A stretch of 22,880 bases of DNA from positions 1-22,880 of the forward strand of contig JAIRSX010000025.1 of the NCBI GenBank assembly GCA_031255235.1, in the 5' to 3' direction. Below the pieces are notes generated by a model. It saw nothing but the letters and a program-made list of their open reading frames with translations, was not told the origin of the DNA and did not search any database. The stretch comes from Rickettsiales bacterium (lineage in GTDB: Bacteria; Pseudomonadota; Alphaproteobacteria; Rickettsiales; UBA1997). The translations under genes were made by a program, and so were the position numbers. Positions 1-11,000 of this stretch are shown piece after piece. Every line of letters starts with the position of its first letter. Position 1 is the first letter of the stretch.

Positions 1-1
1 A

Positions 2-112
2 GTATTAGAAAGTAATATGGAATATGAAGTATTTGTAGTGGATGCTACAGAGACTCCAATAGAGAGACCTGGTATAAAAAACAAGTCCAAAAAAAACACA
101 AAGAAAGAATAG
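2..112 (+). pseudogene. IS5-family (ISL2-like) transposase fragment
   Basis: The first open frame, cut by the window edge, reads VVDATETPIERP before running into lysine-rich sequence and a TAG. The pattern V-D-x-T-E-x-x-I-x-R-P is the usual surrounding of the second catalytic aspartate in IS5/ISL2-type DDE transposases, where it is normally followed by a lysine-rich stretch and YSGKKK. Here the lysine-rich part is present but the YSGKKK block is not, and the frame closes at once. I read this as the surviving middle of a dead insertion sequence. No terminal inverted repeat or target duplication is visible, because the left part lies outside the window. The identification rests on one short motif. 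Confidence 0.45.
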
Positions 113-342
113 GAAGAATAGGAAAACAAAAAGTTTAGGAGACAGCGCTGCACAGGAGGAACTAAAAAATAGCAATGTAAACAAAGATCTGCCTATATAT
201 AACGAATTACCAGATGTATCAAAAGAGGCATACAACCAAGTGCATACACAAACTATTGGAGAAAAAAGAAAATAGACGAAAAGGATTGACGGAAGAAGTA
301 AATGATGAAATAAAAAGAATGGAAAAAGAACTAAACGGATAA
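78..342 (+). pseudogene. Unrecognised degraded coding debris
   Basis: Two overlapping open stretches on the plus strand share this purine-rich segment. One is open from 78 to the TAG at 273-275 and contains LPIYNELPDVSKEAYNQ. The other runs from ATG 214 to TAA 340-342 and ends in LTEEVNDEIKRMEKELNG. Both look like real, charged, helix-forming protein and a single frameshift would join them, so they may be parts of one former gene. I do not recognise the family. It may be the end of the transposase to its left or an unrelated remnant. No convincing ribosome binding site precedes either piece. Confidence 0.25.
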
Positions 343-511
343 AGCTAAAAAGAAATAGAAAAATTAAAGAAAAAATACAGAAAAAAAATAATCTTTATTG
401 TGAATTTTATTGCTATCATATTTTTTCTGCTTTCGAATAATCGTCAGGATAAAAAAAACAAATATTTTAAATATTTAATTTAAAATCTAAAATTTCTTTT
501 TTAAAAACTTC
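343..511. other. AT-rich intergenic stretch
   Basis: This is the spacer between the coding debris and the Abi gene. It is mostly A/T runs, for example around 360-390 and 455-505. Short open frames here carry no recognisable motif. A promoter for the Abi gene must lie here or just downstream, but no clear -35/-10 pair stands out. Confidence 0.4.
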
Positions 512-531
512 TACTATCATACATAATAGTA
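512..531 (+). promoter_or_regulatory. Hairpin at the Abi start codon
   Basis: TACTAT at 512-517 is matched by its reverse complement ATAGTA at 526-531, with an 8-base loop. The last base of the right arm is the A of the ATG at 531. No Shine-Dalgarno sequence precedes this ATG. The element could be a DNA operator or an RNA stem that limits translation of the toxic-type protein. The short arms in AT-rich DNA could also be chance. Confidence 0.3.
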
Positions 532-1154
532 TGCCAATAGATTATGAAGTTTTAGAAAGTTGTTTATCAAAAGATAGATTGAATAAGTATTTATTACTCA
601 CCAATAACGATAAAGAAAAAGCGGTTTTATCTTATGAAAATAACATTGAAGTGAGTAAAAATTTATACCCTCTTTTAAATCATTTTGAAATAATTTTAAG
701 AAATTATTGTAATAGCAAACTTATAAAAGAAATTGGAGAGAATTGGTATTTATCCAATATATTGGATGGTGAGAATAAAGAAAAGGGAAAATGGGCAGTT
801 AATGAAGTTTTAAAAGTAAAAAATAAAATTAAAAAGAACAATATAACAAATGGTGATGTTGTAGCAAGTTTAGAATTTGGTTTTTGGAGTAATTTATTTG
901 TAGCGAATTATAGAGATACAATTTGGAATACTTATTTAAAATATATATTTAAAGACTTTAAAAGAAATGAATTATTTAATATATTGGACAACATAAGGAA
1001 ATTAAGAAATAGGATTTTTCACTATGAACCGATTATTTTTGATAAACAATTGGAAGAGAAATATAAAAACATTTTAGATTTACTAAAACACATGACAACT
1101 ACTGAAATGTTTGAATATATAATAAAAAACTCGGACGCTCCATTGAACCAGTAA
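531..1154 (+). CDS. Abi_2/AbiF-type abortive infection protein (HEPN)
   Basis: The protein has 207 residues and looks like an intact member of the Abi_2 family (Abi-like, AbiD/AbiF type), phage-defence proteins built on a HEPN RNase fold. Visible family blocks are LSKDRLNKYL near residues 13-22, LYPLLNHFEIILRN near 45-58, a SLEFGFWSNLF block near 113-123, and IRKLRNRIFHYEPI near 155-168. The last block contains R159-N-R-I-F-H164, which fits the HEPN R-x4-6-H catalytic motif. Members act in the cytoplasm and are thought to stop growth or cut RNA on infection. ATG 531 is the only reasonable start, because the family's N-terminal block follows at once, although it lacks a Shine-Dalgarno sequence. 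The gene stands alone, flanked by mobile-element debris, as expected for a defence gene in an accessory patch. It ends in TAA. Substrate and trigger cannot be read from the sequence. Confidence 0.8.
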   Translation: MPIDYEVLESCLSKDRLNKYLLLTNNDKEKAVLSYENNIEVSKNLYPLLNHFEIILRNYCNSKLIKEIGENWYLSNILDGENKEKGKWAVNEVLKVKNKIKKNNITNGDVVASLEFGFWSNLFVANYRDTIWNTYLKYIFKDFKRNELFNILDNIRKLRNRIFHYEPIIFDKQLEEKYKNILDLLKHMTTTEMFEYIIKNSDAPLNQ

Positions 1155-1182
1155 AAACTCAACAATGCGACCGACTCCGAGT
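1129..1182 (+). ncRNA. Candidate structured RNA over the Abi 3' end
   Basis: ACTCGGA at 1129-1135 pairs perfectly with TCCGAGT at 1176-1182. Inside it, CATTG at 1141-1145 pairs with CAATG at 1163-1167, and CG at 1136-1137 can pair with CG at 1168-1169, giving a two-part bulged stem. The structure spans the last Abi codons and the stop. It is more G/C-rich than its surroundings and is not followed by a T run, so it is not a normal intrinsic terminator. Some abiF-type genes are known to have a small structured RNA beside them, which makes a regulatory or antitoxin RNA possible. That link is inference; only the pairing is seen. Confidence 0.35.
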
Positions 1183-1275
1183 ATGTATTTCAATTTTACA
1201 AAATAATTAATTTTTCGTCAAGTTTTTATTTTTAATGAGTTGATTTTACATTCACATTTACTATAATCTACCATA

Positions 1276-1859
1276 TTACTTATCCTCTTTTTTAGTTTTA
1301 TTATTATTGACAGTATTATTCACTTTACTGCTAATCTCTGTTTTCTTTTCAACTTTTAGAATACCCAAATCTAATGTGATAGTGGTTGTTGTATTTACTG
1401 TACTGTCCTTTTTCCGTATTATCTTTTATACCATTATCCAACATATCAGTTAATAGCAATCCCCCTCTTTTAAGAAAAGATGCTTTTTCATTTTTATCTG
1501 TTGCTTTGATGTATTTATTAAGGTTATATATTACCTCTCTAAAGTTAGCAAAGGTATTAATGATATCCATTGTAGTTTTACTCTTTCACCTTTTAGTATG
1601 GTTGCTATCATGTGTGAACCTCTTTCAGTAAATGCTTTTGGATTTGTTATAGAATGTTTAAGACTATTGAACCAGTCACAATTTGTGACCAGTTCATTTT
1701 TCTCTTCCTTGGCAATTTCAAATATAAAGTTTGTAGGAAATTTATCTTTATTCCTACTTGATTAATTTCTTTTGTGGTAACCCCATAAATTTCTGCAATA
1801 TCTCTATCTATGATAACAGGTATGTCTCTCATAGTTATGATTACTTTTGATGTAGTCAT
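1276..1859 (-). pseudogene. ORF6N-domain phage protein, three frameshifts
   Basis: Read on the minus strand from ATG 1859, the first piece has the ORF6N signature (IPVIIDRDIAEIYGV then TKEINQ). About 40 codons in, the frame breaks near 1745. The family sequence goes on in another frame as NKDKFPTNFIFEIAKEEKNE, then LKHSITNPKAFTERG and a TILK block. It shifts again near 1570 into IINTFANFREV and again near 1411 into TTTTITLDLGILKVEKK, ending at TAA 1276-1278. The restored length of about 195 codons fits the family, which is found in phages and prophages (ORF6N DNA-binding domain, often with KilA or Ant-type C-termini). Three single-base-type lesions make a functional product unlikely. Sequencing error is possible, but the 14.5-kb intact frame next door argues against a generally poor read. 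Confidence 0.8.
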
Positions 1860-1927
1860 AGTTTATAACATCGTTATTATTGCTGTTATTGGTTATAGTG
1901 AGATTTGTAATTTTTTTGGGAAACAAT

Positions 1928-1951
1928 GGAATCCTTTTTGATTCCTTTTTT
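1928..1951 (+). terminator. Orphan intrinsic terminator
   Basis: GGAATC (1928-1933) and GATTCC (1940-1945) form a 6-bp stem with a CTTTTT loop, followed directly by six T on the plus strand. The shape is that of a rho-independent terminator for plus-strand transcription. No plus-strand gene lies immediately upstream, so it may belong to a lost gene or block readthrough toward the giant gene's 3' end. On the minus strand there is no T run after the stem. Confidence 0.45.
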
Positions 1952-1999
1952 CCTTTTGTTGTTTCGTTTTTTTACCATAATTTATTGCTCCCCTATATT

Positions 2000-2088
2000 T
2001 TTTATAAAGTCAACTAAAAGATTACAAACTTTCCGTCTTAACCACACAATATATCAAAGTCAAACCACCACTCCTTAACTTTATAAAA
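2000..2088. repeat. 11-bp inverted repeat, 67-bp spacer
   Basis: TTTTATAAAGT at 2000-2010 has an exact reverse complement ACTTTATAAAA at 2078-2088, just past the stop of the giant gene. The arms could form a long-range stem at the mRNA 3' end or mark an old insertion edge. The AT-rich composition makes chance pairing plausible. Confidence 0.3.
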
Positions 2089-2096
2089 TCTAAAAA

Positions 2097-5000
2097 CTAG
2101 TAACAAACAGACACTTCAAGACTATTATCAATATTAGTATCACCCATATGACCACCATTCAACATGATATCTGATCTAAAAATATTACTACCGCCTCCTA
2201 CACCATACCACCAATACTCACCATCCCTCTGTTTTTCACAACAACGACTACCACTAGGACCTTTACCACCACTACCACCACAACCACCTATAGCACTAAT
2301 TAATGTATCATAATTACCACCTATATTCTTAACATAAAAAGATGACCCTGCACCACCAGTATCACAAACATTACCTAACCCCGTCACACCCTGCGGAATC
2401 GACCGACCAAAATCACTATAAAGATCTTTAGACAAATGCATGTAGCCACGAAAGTGAGTTCCAGGACCTCTTCTATAATCACCATTACCTGGATTAGATT
2501 TCACATCTATTTGCACAATTTTATTGAAAGCATCTTTTTTCTTCAATGGATCATTCAAATCATCATTTCTTATACATGTTTCAAAACCACTCTTCTCACC
2601 ACAATAATTATTAACCAAATCCCACTTACCATCCTCACCACATTCAAAGTAAACACCACCCCTTAACTTTTTCAGTATCTCTACAGGTACAGAATCAGTA
2701 TACTCTTTGTTCAAAGTAACATCCGAAGTACAAGGAACAAATATCTTAGAACCTTTCTTATAATACTCAGTATCTTTTCCGTTTAATTTAACACTCATTG
2801 AAAGACTTGATACTGACAATTGCTTACTAGTTTCTCCTGATCTTATAACTAATTTCTGGTGATTTGATTCGTAAGGAATTCGATCAACATTACAATGATA
2901 AATTTCATTTACATTAGATTGGATCGAATATGTCGAACTATTTCCTCTAGGACCACCCAATTTTCTATCATCAGAACCGCATTTATCTTCTGCACCAGGC
3001 CAACCATCCCTGGCACCATTCAAAAACCTATCTACAGGTATCTCACTTCCACCAATATTTCCTATATACTTCTCATTACATTGTCCGGCAGCACCTTTCC
3101 ACGCATCATAGTATGCTCCACCTTTAGTGCAACTCAAACCCAACCTATTCCATGTTGATCCATTTGATTCCTCAATAAGATTTGATGTAAACGTACAAGA
3201 CAAACCAACAGCTAATTTAGCAAGAGAACCCCTACCCCATCCATCGACGCCATTACCATTTACCCAACTACTTCTCACATCACCAGTTCCTACACTCACT
3301 TCTTTATCATCACCATTATATTCTTTTCTTCGAAGTACAATAACACTCGAAACTTCATTGTCCAAACTAAAATTGTACCCACTATTCTCAGTCTTGCTAT
3401 CCCATGATGCCCTCACTTTATAATTAGAATACGCAATAGCATCAACATATTTCTTGCAATTTGATGATCCGGACAATTGCCAAACACCAACACCAGTGCT
3501 TGTATCACAAACATATTTTACATCATCACCTTTGTAATAATTTTCTTCATCACAACTGAATTTAACATATTGACCATTACCCACAACAAATCTATTCATC
3601 TTATTGGTAAAATTATTTTCTTCCTTAATATCGTCAAAACTAACTTTGGAATCTTCAACCTCACAAGCGGATTCATCATTACACTCATTAAAGTAATCAA
3701 CTCCTTCTACACCAACTACTTCTTTACCATCCTTATTCTTCGTATACACTCTTGTATTTCTAATTAGATACTCATCCAATTTAGCCTGATAGAGAGCTGC
3801 CTCCCGCACCGCTTTAGGATCATCCTCCAGACTGCTACAATAGTTTATATTTGTCGGATTATATGTTCCAGCAGGACATAAACCACTACAACTACCAAAA
3901 TCATTATTATCTTCATTACAAGTTCCATAGTTGGTAATTACCATATTATAGCAATCAGTATCAGTTTTACCGGTATATTCCTTATCACAACCAGTATTAC
4001 ATTGTCTCAAAGCAGAAGTTTTTAAAGCCGACATTTTTCCTATTAAACCATTTCGAGATGCCTCTTTCAATCCATCAAACTCACCGATCCTTCCTTGAAT
4101 CTGCGACTCATATTCACTCAACACACTGACTTCTTCAAAAAGTAATCCACTATTTATAGCTATAATGGCTTGTTTATACCTATGATTTGCCATTAGAATC
4201 AACAAAGCAAGTTTTTTAAACTCCAAGTTTTTAATATTTTCAATTCCTTCTCCAATCTCTCTAGACAATGATTTTATTGAATAAAGACCAGACAATACTT
4301 CGTTTATACCTGCCTTAAAATCATCAAAGACACCAGCATAAGCGGACAAATCATTTCCCAAATTCACATCGTATCCTGTGATACTACCACCAGAACCACT
4401 TGTTTTTGGATTGTAATAAACGTTATTAAAACTAATATTGTTTGAATAAGTATTTAATTCAGACAATAAATTAGAAATACTATCCTTAACGTCAACATAA
4501 TTATCGTTTCTATTTATAAAGAGACTATTGCCAACTCTTGTAACACTCTTAAGCGTGGTATTTTGGGAAATGAATGGTAAAATAACATTTGTACTATCTG
4601 GAACGGTCACATCATTATTAACATCAACATTTTTTACTCTGATAACTTTAAGAACCTTATTGACATTGTAATTATGATTTGTGTCAGAAATAGTGAGACC
4701 ATAACCATCATCTCGCTCAGAACATATTTCAGATGTCTCTCCATTCTCACCTGTCAAAGGAACACAAGTCCGCCCATTCTCCCGATCCACAACCTGACAG
4801 ACAAAATCACCAGTACAATTTACACCGCCACCATCTTCCTCAGACATAACAGTATATATCCCATTAATCTTTCGAGCAGCAATCCCAGACTGACCATCAA
4901 CTAACATCATCAATTTTCCATCAGTCGCAATATCACCAATAGGAGGATCCACTATTTTAAAAGCACCACTATCATCGGAAGCAAAACTCAATCTTTCTAC

Positions 5001-8000
5001 AACATCTTTAATTGCATTCAAAGAATTATCATTGGCAATACTTCTTACTTCATTGAGAATATCCCGAAGTCTTGATTCTAATTGTGCAATACTCATTCCA
5101 TTACCGCACGATCCATTGCCACAACAACGAGTAGTTGAAATTATATTCTCATAATTCTCCAGTCTCGCTTGAAAATTTGCTTTGGCCCCAGAAGCAAAAC
5201 AAAGGGTTTTACCTGGAACACCACTATAATCACCCAACGATATAGATTTTTCATTAGGATCTTTACCAGTACACATAGGACTGTCCATTAAAACGGTATA
5301 CTCTTCTATTTTTTCCCTAAATTGTGCTTGAGAATTTTCAGTCAAACATGATATTTTGCCAGGTGCACCACCTGTATCAGTAATAGTAATTTCTTTAATT
5401 TTGCTTGATGGAATAGAGGTAGCAATACTAGAAATATCACTTCTTACCTTGTTAATAATAGTACTAATATTTTCATTTTTACTACTAACAGCATCCGCTA
5501 TTCTTCTAATACCGCCCCTGTCATTTTCAATTTCCTCATTCAAACCGATGATAACACTGCCAATCTCTGTAATTTTAGCATCTGTTCCACCAATTTCACT
5601 AAGTAAATTTCTAATTCTACTCGTTAAAGATCCCAAAGTTATCTTGTCTTTATTATAATCGGCATAATACGGATTATCGTAAAATGCATCTCTATACGCA
5701 CTCACATCAGAACAAAAACTAGATCTTGTGTCTTCTATATCTCTAGCAATAATACCCTTTCTGGCCACCAATTTACTACCGAACATTCTTTCTTTGTCTC
5801 TAATCTCAAACATGAGTTTTTTGATATTGTCTCTCTGCTTTTCTCTTTCCTTAAACTCAGAATCATCATTCGGATTGCCTCCAGTCCACTTTAATAAATG
5901 TGGAACCAAATGATTTTTATCCATACTCTTTCTAATTTCTGTGCCATCTTCATAAATATCTCTAATGTCACATGCTCTTATACATTTTCCAAAATCATTA
6001 CCACCAAGTTCAATTGGATTGTTACCACCAGTAACCAATGTTTTTTTAGCATAATCAGAATATACTTTTACATCCCAAACAGCAGTGGCATTTCTTTTGT
6101 CCCAATCCGCATTTTTACCTATACCATTATCAGGATCATAATTTCTAGTGCCAGGAAGCTCCCATTTAGAATTTGGATCTTCAGTAGGACCAGTAACAGG
6201 AACAACACATTCAGCAATTATCGCCCTATTCTTCGGATAGAATAAACCTTTTCTTCTAACACAAAATGCGTCCATTCTGACTTTAGTACCAACACTAACT
6301 CTTCCAGCCTTTGTTATTATTTGGCTAACAGGACATTCGATACTACCATTACATTCTCCACTTACAACAGAAGAAACCTTAGGGAACGACTTAGAAAACT
6401 CATTTTTCTCGTTACGTTTATTGTCTGGGAACAAGAAATATTTATCCTTATTTATAGAGGTCGATCCATTGCTATCGGTATGAACTTTCCAAGTTTTTCT
6501 GTAAGAAGGAACATTAGGATCAACTCCAACGGTATTGTTTGCCATATAACGAGGAGGATTAATAGGCGTATTTGAATCCCCTATTTTCACATCATCCGCA
6601 TGGTGATTATCTATTAACCCATTATTATTATCATTAATCATAATAGATGTTCTGCTTAAATACGGATATCTTGTTAAAACAATGTTCTTATTAGAAGAAT
6701 TACTATTATAATTATATTGAGTGGTGCCTAAAGCCGGTGGAGGTGTTATCACTTTTCTGTCTAAAAGAATAGCATCACTTATATTTTGATTATCATAATT
6801 TGTGTGGTTTGGATAATAGAAAGAAGCATAATCAAAACGTGGAATACCACCAGCAACATTGATAATAGATTCATTATCTTCATCTTCTAAGTTAGCTTCT
6901 GGCAATACCATATATCTATTTGACCAATCAAGACCTTGTAAAACACCACTATTTACCTTGTAATTTTTAATATCTCTTTTGCCATTCACATCGAAATTAA
7001 CATATTCTCCGTATATCATTGCTCTTCCATCTTTTTTATTAACATCCTCTGATTTACCAGCACCATTACGAGCATTGTAATCATTTTGCCAAACACAACT
7101 AAGAGCAACACATTCACCAGTTCTTGTCCAAAAAGGTCTTGAATCAGAATTTGGATTAGAAGGTAGATCACAAGTGAATTTCAACATATTGTTTGGACAA
7201 TCTTTACAAACATACCCGTTAGGACATTTTGCCATAAATTCGTAATTTGTGAAAACCTGCCTGTCATCTGTACCACTGTTGGTATTGTATTTACCAAATT
7301 TAACTTCACCTTGATACCCAGATGATTTAGGATAATAAATACCAGATACAGAATTTATCACATTAGACTCGTTAATAGTTCCTCCAGAGACAATGAAAGC
7401 TCCACCTTTTCTGTCAACTTTATAATCAACAATAGCAATTTTATCACTATCTAAACCACCAGATTCACCACCAATTACGTAAGAAACGTCACCACACGCT
7501 TTCATTTTGCAATCGTATTTTGCATAACCACTTTTCCACAAACCAGCACCTGTATCACAGGTTCTACCAATCATTGCCACATTACTCCTATCTGCATTCA
7601 CAGGTCTACCGTCAATGGTTTTTTCTAAGAACATAGTATTCACAGTTTGACACTCAGTGTTTATATTAACATCATCCCCAGCTTCTGCTTGACCAATAGT
7701 CACTGCACCACCATTCAATGTTCCAACATATGCATATTGTTCGCCAAGTTTCTCATTTTGTTGTGCATCTTCAGCTTTAACCACTCTAAAACCAAAAGAA
7801 GCGCCTCTCTCATCTTTTGCGGTATGAGTTAATTTTCCAGAAGATTTATCTACTGCATTATTATCTATAAACCCACTAACAAAATCAGTTCTTGGAGTAT
7901 TAAATGATTCAGCAGAATTATCCACATTTAACTGTAAAATATTCTTAGTATTTAAAGTGAAATCTGTACATGTCTTAAAGTTTATACAAGGATTATGAAT

Positions 8001-11000
8001 TTTCCCCCAAGTTCCATCTTCCATACATTCTCTATATGGAGCACCTCCAGTTGCTTTGGCTATTTTACCTTCTAATCCGGCCACATGTATATTAGTAGGA
8101 CCACTTCTAACAAAAGTAACACCTTCATCAGGGAAATCTTCCAACCAATTCGTTTTTTCTAACTGATATCTCGGACCAACAGAAGCTACACATTCTCCTT
8201 TTACATAAACTTTATCAATACCTTTAGCTGCATCAGAAATATAAATATATTGTGAATTGACATCAGAATCATTTACTATGCCACGCTCCATCATATGAGA
8301 AGGTTTCAACGATAACGATCTAGGCCACTTAGCACCACCTGTATATTTATCCCCAAATAAATAACCATGATAATTCTTACCTTTTTTGAATTCTATATTA
8401 GTTATGTTACCGTTGTTATCATAAACCACACTATACCAATCAACGTCCTCTGCATCAACTCTTTCCCATGTCGGTGTTTTTGTTCTTACACCATTTCTTT
8501 CTGTGCTTTCATCAACTCCACTAGCAAACTTTGCTTTACTTAAATAATCACCATACCCTGTTTGTAAAGTAATCACATCTGTTCCACAATTCGGATCATC
8601 AATCTTATTTCCTTCCTTATCCTCCACAACACAAGGCATTCCAACTATAGCACCAGAATTATCTTTGTTCCCTGTCCAATCTTCCCAAAAATATTTCATA
8701 AAATCCTTAACGGACTTACCACCACTTGATATCAATTTTATATTGGAAACATCATCGGCATATCTTTGACTTGGGTTGTATCTCTTCCAATTTTGGATAC
8801 CATTTTGAAGAACATTTCGCTTCTTATTTTCCCATCTAACATTTGCTCCTCTACTAAATGTTGGTCTTGCGAGTAAAGAAGTGATCTCCCAATTCTCTAA
8901 ATAACCATTATAATTAGCATCAAAAAACTCTGTTCTAAATGGATCCAATGCTTCACAGGCTGAAACACAACCATTATTAACAGCACTCCATTGACCAAAT
9001 TTACCACAATATCTTGTAGGTTCTTTTGAACCTAATGTAGAAATAAACTCGTTCAATATATTAGTTACCATTACATACTTATCTTGGTTTGGCGCTTTTA
9101 ATGATTTCTTTGTAGTCAACCCAATATTGCTATTTGCACCATGTACCCTGAAAGCTGAATTATATTGTCCCTCAAAATCTTTGACTAACACAGTATCAGA
9201 TGTAAAGAACTTTCTTTCGTTTATACATTTTCCCTGAACTTTAATAAAATCCACACCCGGAGCCCTAGGAGCGGTAACACTATCCCAAGAAGCACCAGCG
9301 GCATGCCTCCATATAGTGTATTTATTCATAAGTTCTGTATTTCCTCTTGTATCAAATGCAGATGGTGGCGTTGGTGTATAGTAAGCATTGTTATAAAAAC
9401 TCTCATAAAGAGTGGCATTTCTAGGATCATCGTATGGCGAAGTTCTACTAACATACCCAACATCCTTCGAATTAGTATCCACGTAATTTAATTGAGCGTA
9501 AGAGTTATACAAACCATTTGGATACTGGAATCTGTTCACGCCGGAATTGTTCCAATATACATTGTATGTAACAGGTACACCAGCCCTTGTAATTGATACT
9601 GTATTTCCACTACCATTAACAGGTATAACAGGACAATTTGGATTTGAGATAGCTGGATCAGTATTGGCTGGATCACAAGAATTCTCTAATGATAGAAAAC
9701 CAGCATACTCTTCATCAAAACCAGGACAATACAATCTTTCACAATATTTGGCATTTATGTTGACAGCGGAACCATCTATATTCATAGAAGTCTTATTCTT
9801 GTTCAAAATATCTTCCCCTTTTATTCTTCCCAAATCATTTATAATCCCCTTGTCTGTATCATTCGCAAGACTTTCAAAAGTAGTGTTTGCTTTATAGTAT
9901 GGCGATACTCCATGTAAATTATACAAATCCGATGGGCTTTGCCATTCACCAGTCTGAGTACAATATCTAACCGGCAAATGTTCCAATCCATAATATCTGG
10001 CGAAAGCAGAGAACTTCATATAATCTTTAAAGTCATCCGCATTAGATATATTGTATGAATGCAAACTATCTAAATTATAAGATTGAGGTAACCTTCTCAT
10101 AATATTTCTATGTCCATAGAAACCAATATTAGCACCCAACACTTTCCTAACATATTCATTTTGTGCTCTTATATAACCAATCATACCCAGATCGCCTTCT
10201 CCTGTCGTATCAAACACATTGCCTGTATTTTGTGGCAACAAATGTGCCATATATTTTCTTAAAATATAGTTACTACCAGCAGGACCATAACCCTGAGCAC
10301 AGAAATTCGCTACTCTTTCCTCAATATCGTCACCCCTTCCATTTTCAATTCCACTTCTATAATCTGATCTTTGTTCCCGTGGTAAATCAGCTTGATATAT
10401 ATTTCTTCCCTCATCATCATAATCATGGAATTCACAGTTCTCGTCTAAAATACATCTATCAACATCAGACCCTTTCTTGTATTCATTCCACAAAGCATAA
10501 CCATGCCTAACACCCCTATCATCAGACGTCATAGCATCATATTCACTATAATCCTTTTCTTCACTAAACCCGTCATGATACACATCGCTTTCGTTAACAA
10601 ATGGACAAACATATCTTACACACTCTGTATTATCAACAAGTTGCAACCTTGGAACACAAGAACTAACAGAAAAATCACTACAAGATCTACCTGTATTTTG
10701 ATCTATTCCAACACAATTAGCAATCGGAGTTATATTCTCACTCTTATTTCTCCAAAAACCAACACATTGCCCGATAGCAAAATTACCTCTGACACATGAA
10801 GTACCGCTACCACCAGGACATTCTTCACCAGTCAATCTATTATAGGTATATTCAGTACTTAAACAGAAATTCTCATTCCAAGCCTGACAATCAGTAAGCG
10901 CAGTTCCAGATAACCCACCACAATCTCTACAAATATTAGACCTTTCAAATTCAGCATGTCCTAAATCTTCCGCTATATAATATCTACCTTCGATTTTTTG

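Larger units (their letters stand above)
1860..2096. other. Intergenic stretch downstream of the giant gene
   Basis: The segment lies between two minus-strand genes. It holds a plus-strand hairpin plus T run at 1928-1951 and a long-range inverted repeat at 2000-2088. I see no coding sequence. No clear minus-strand terminator for the giant gene is visible. Confidence 0.4.

Noticed and set aside
1142..1676. 11-bp direct repeat ATTGAACCAGT at 1142-1152 and 1666-1676, as a possible attachment site
   Set aside because: The second copy is coding sequence of the ORF6N remnant and no integrase or tRNA is near. Chance is likely in AT-rich DNA.
1674..1688. Perfect palindrome GTCACAATTTGTGAC
   Set aside because: It lies within the coding part of the ORF6N remnant and encodes conserved family residues (LVTNCD), so coding explains it better than an operator.
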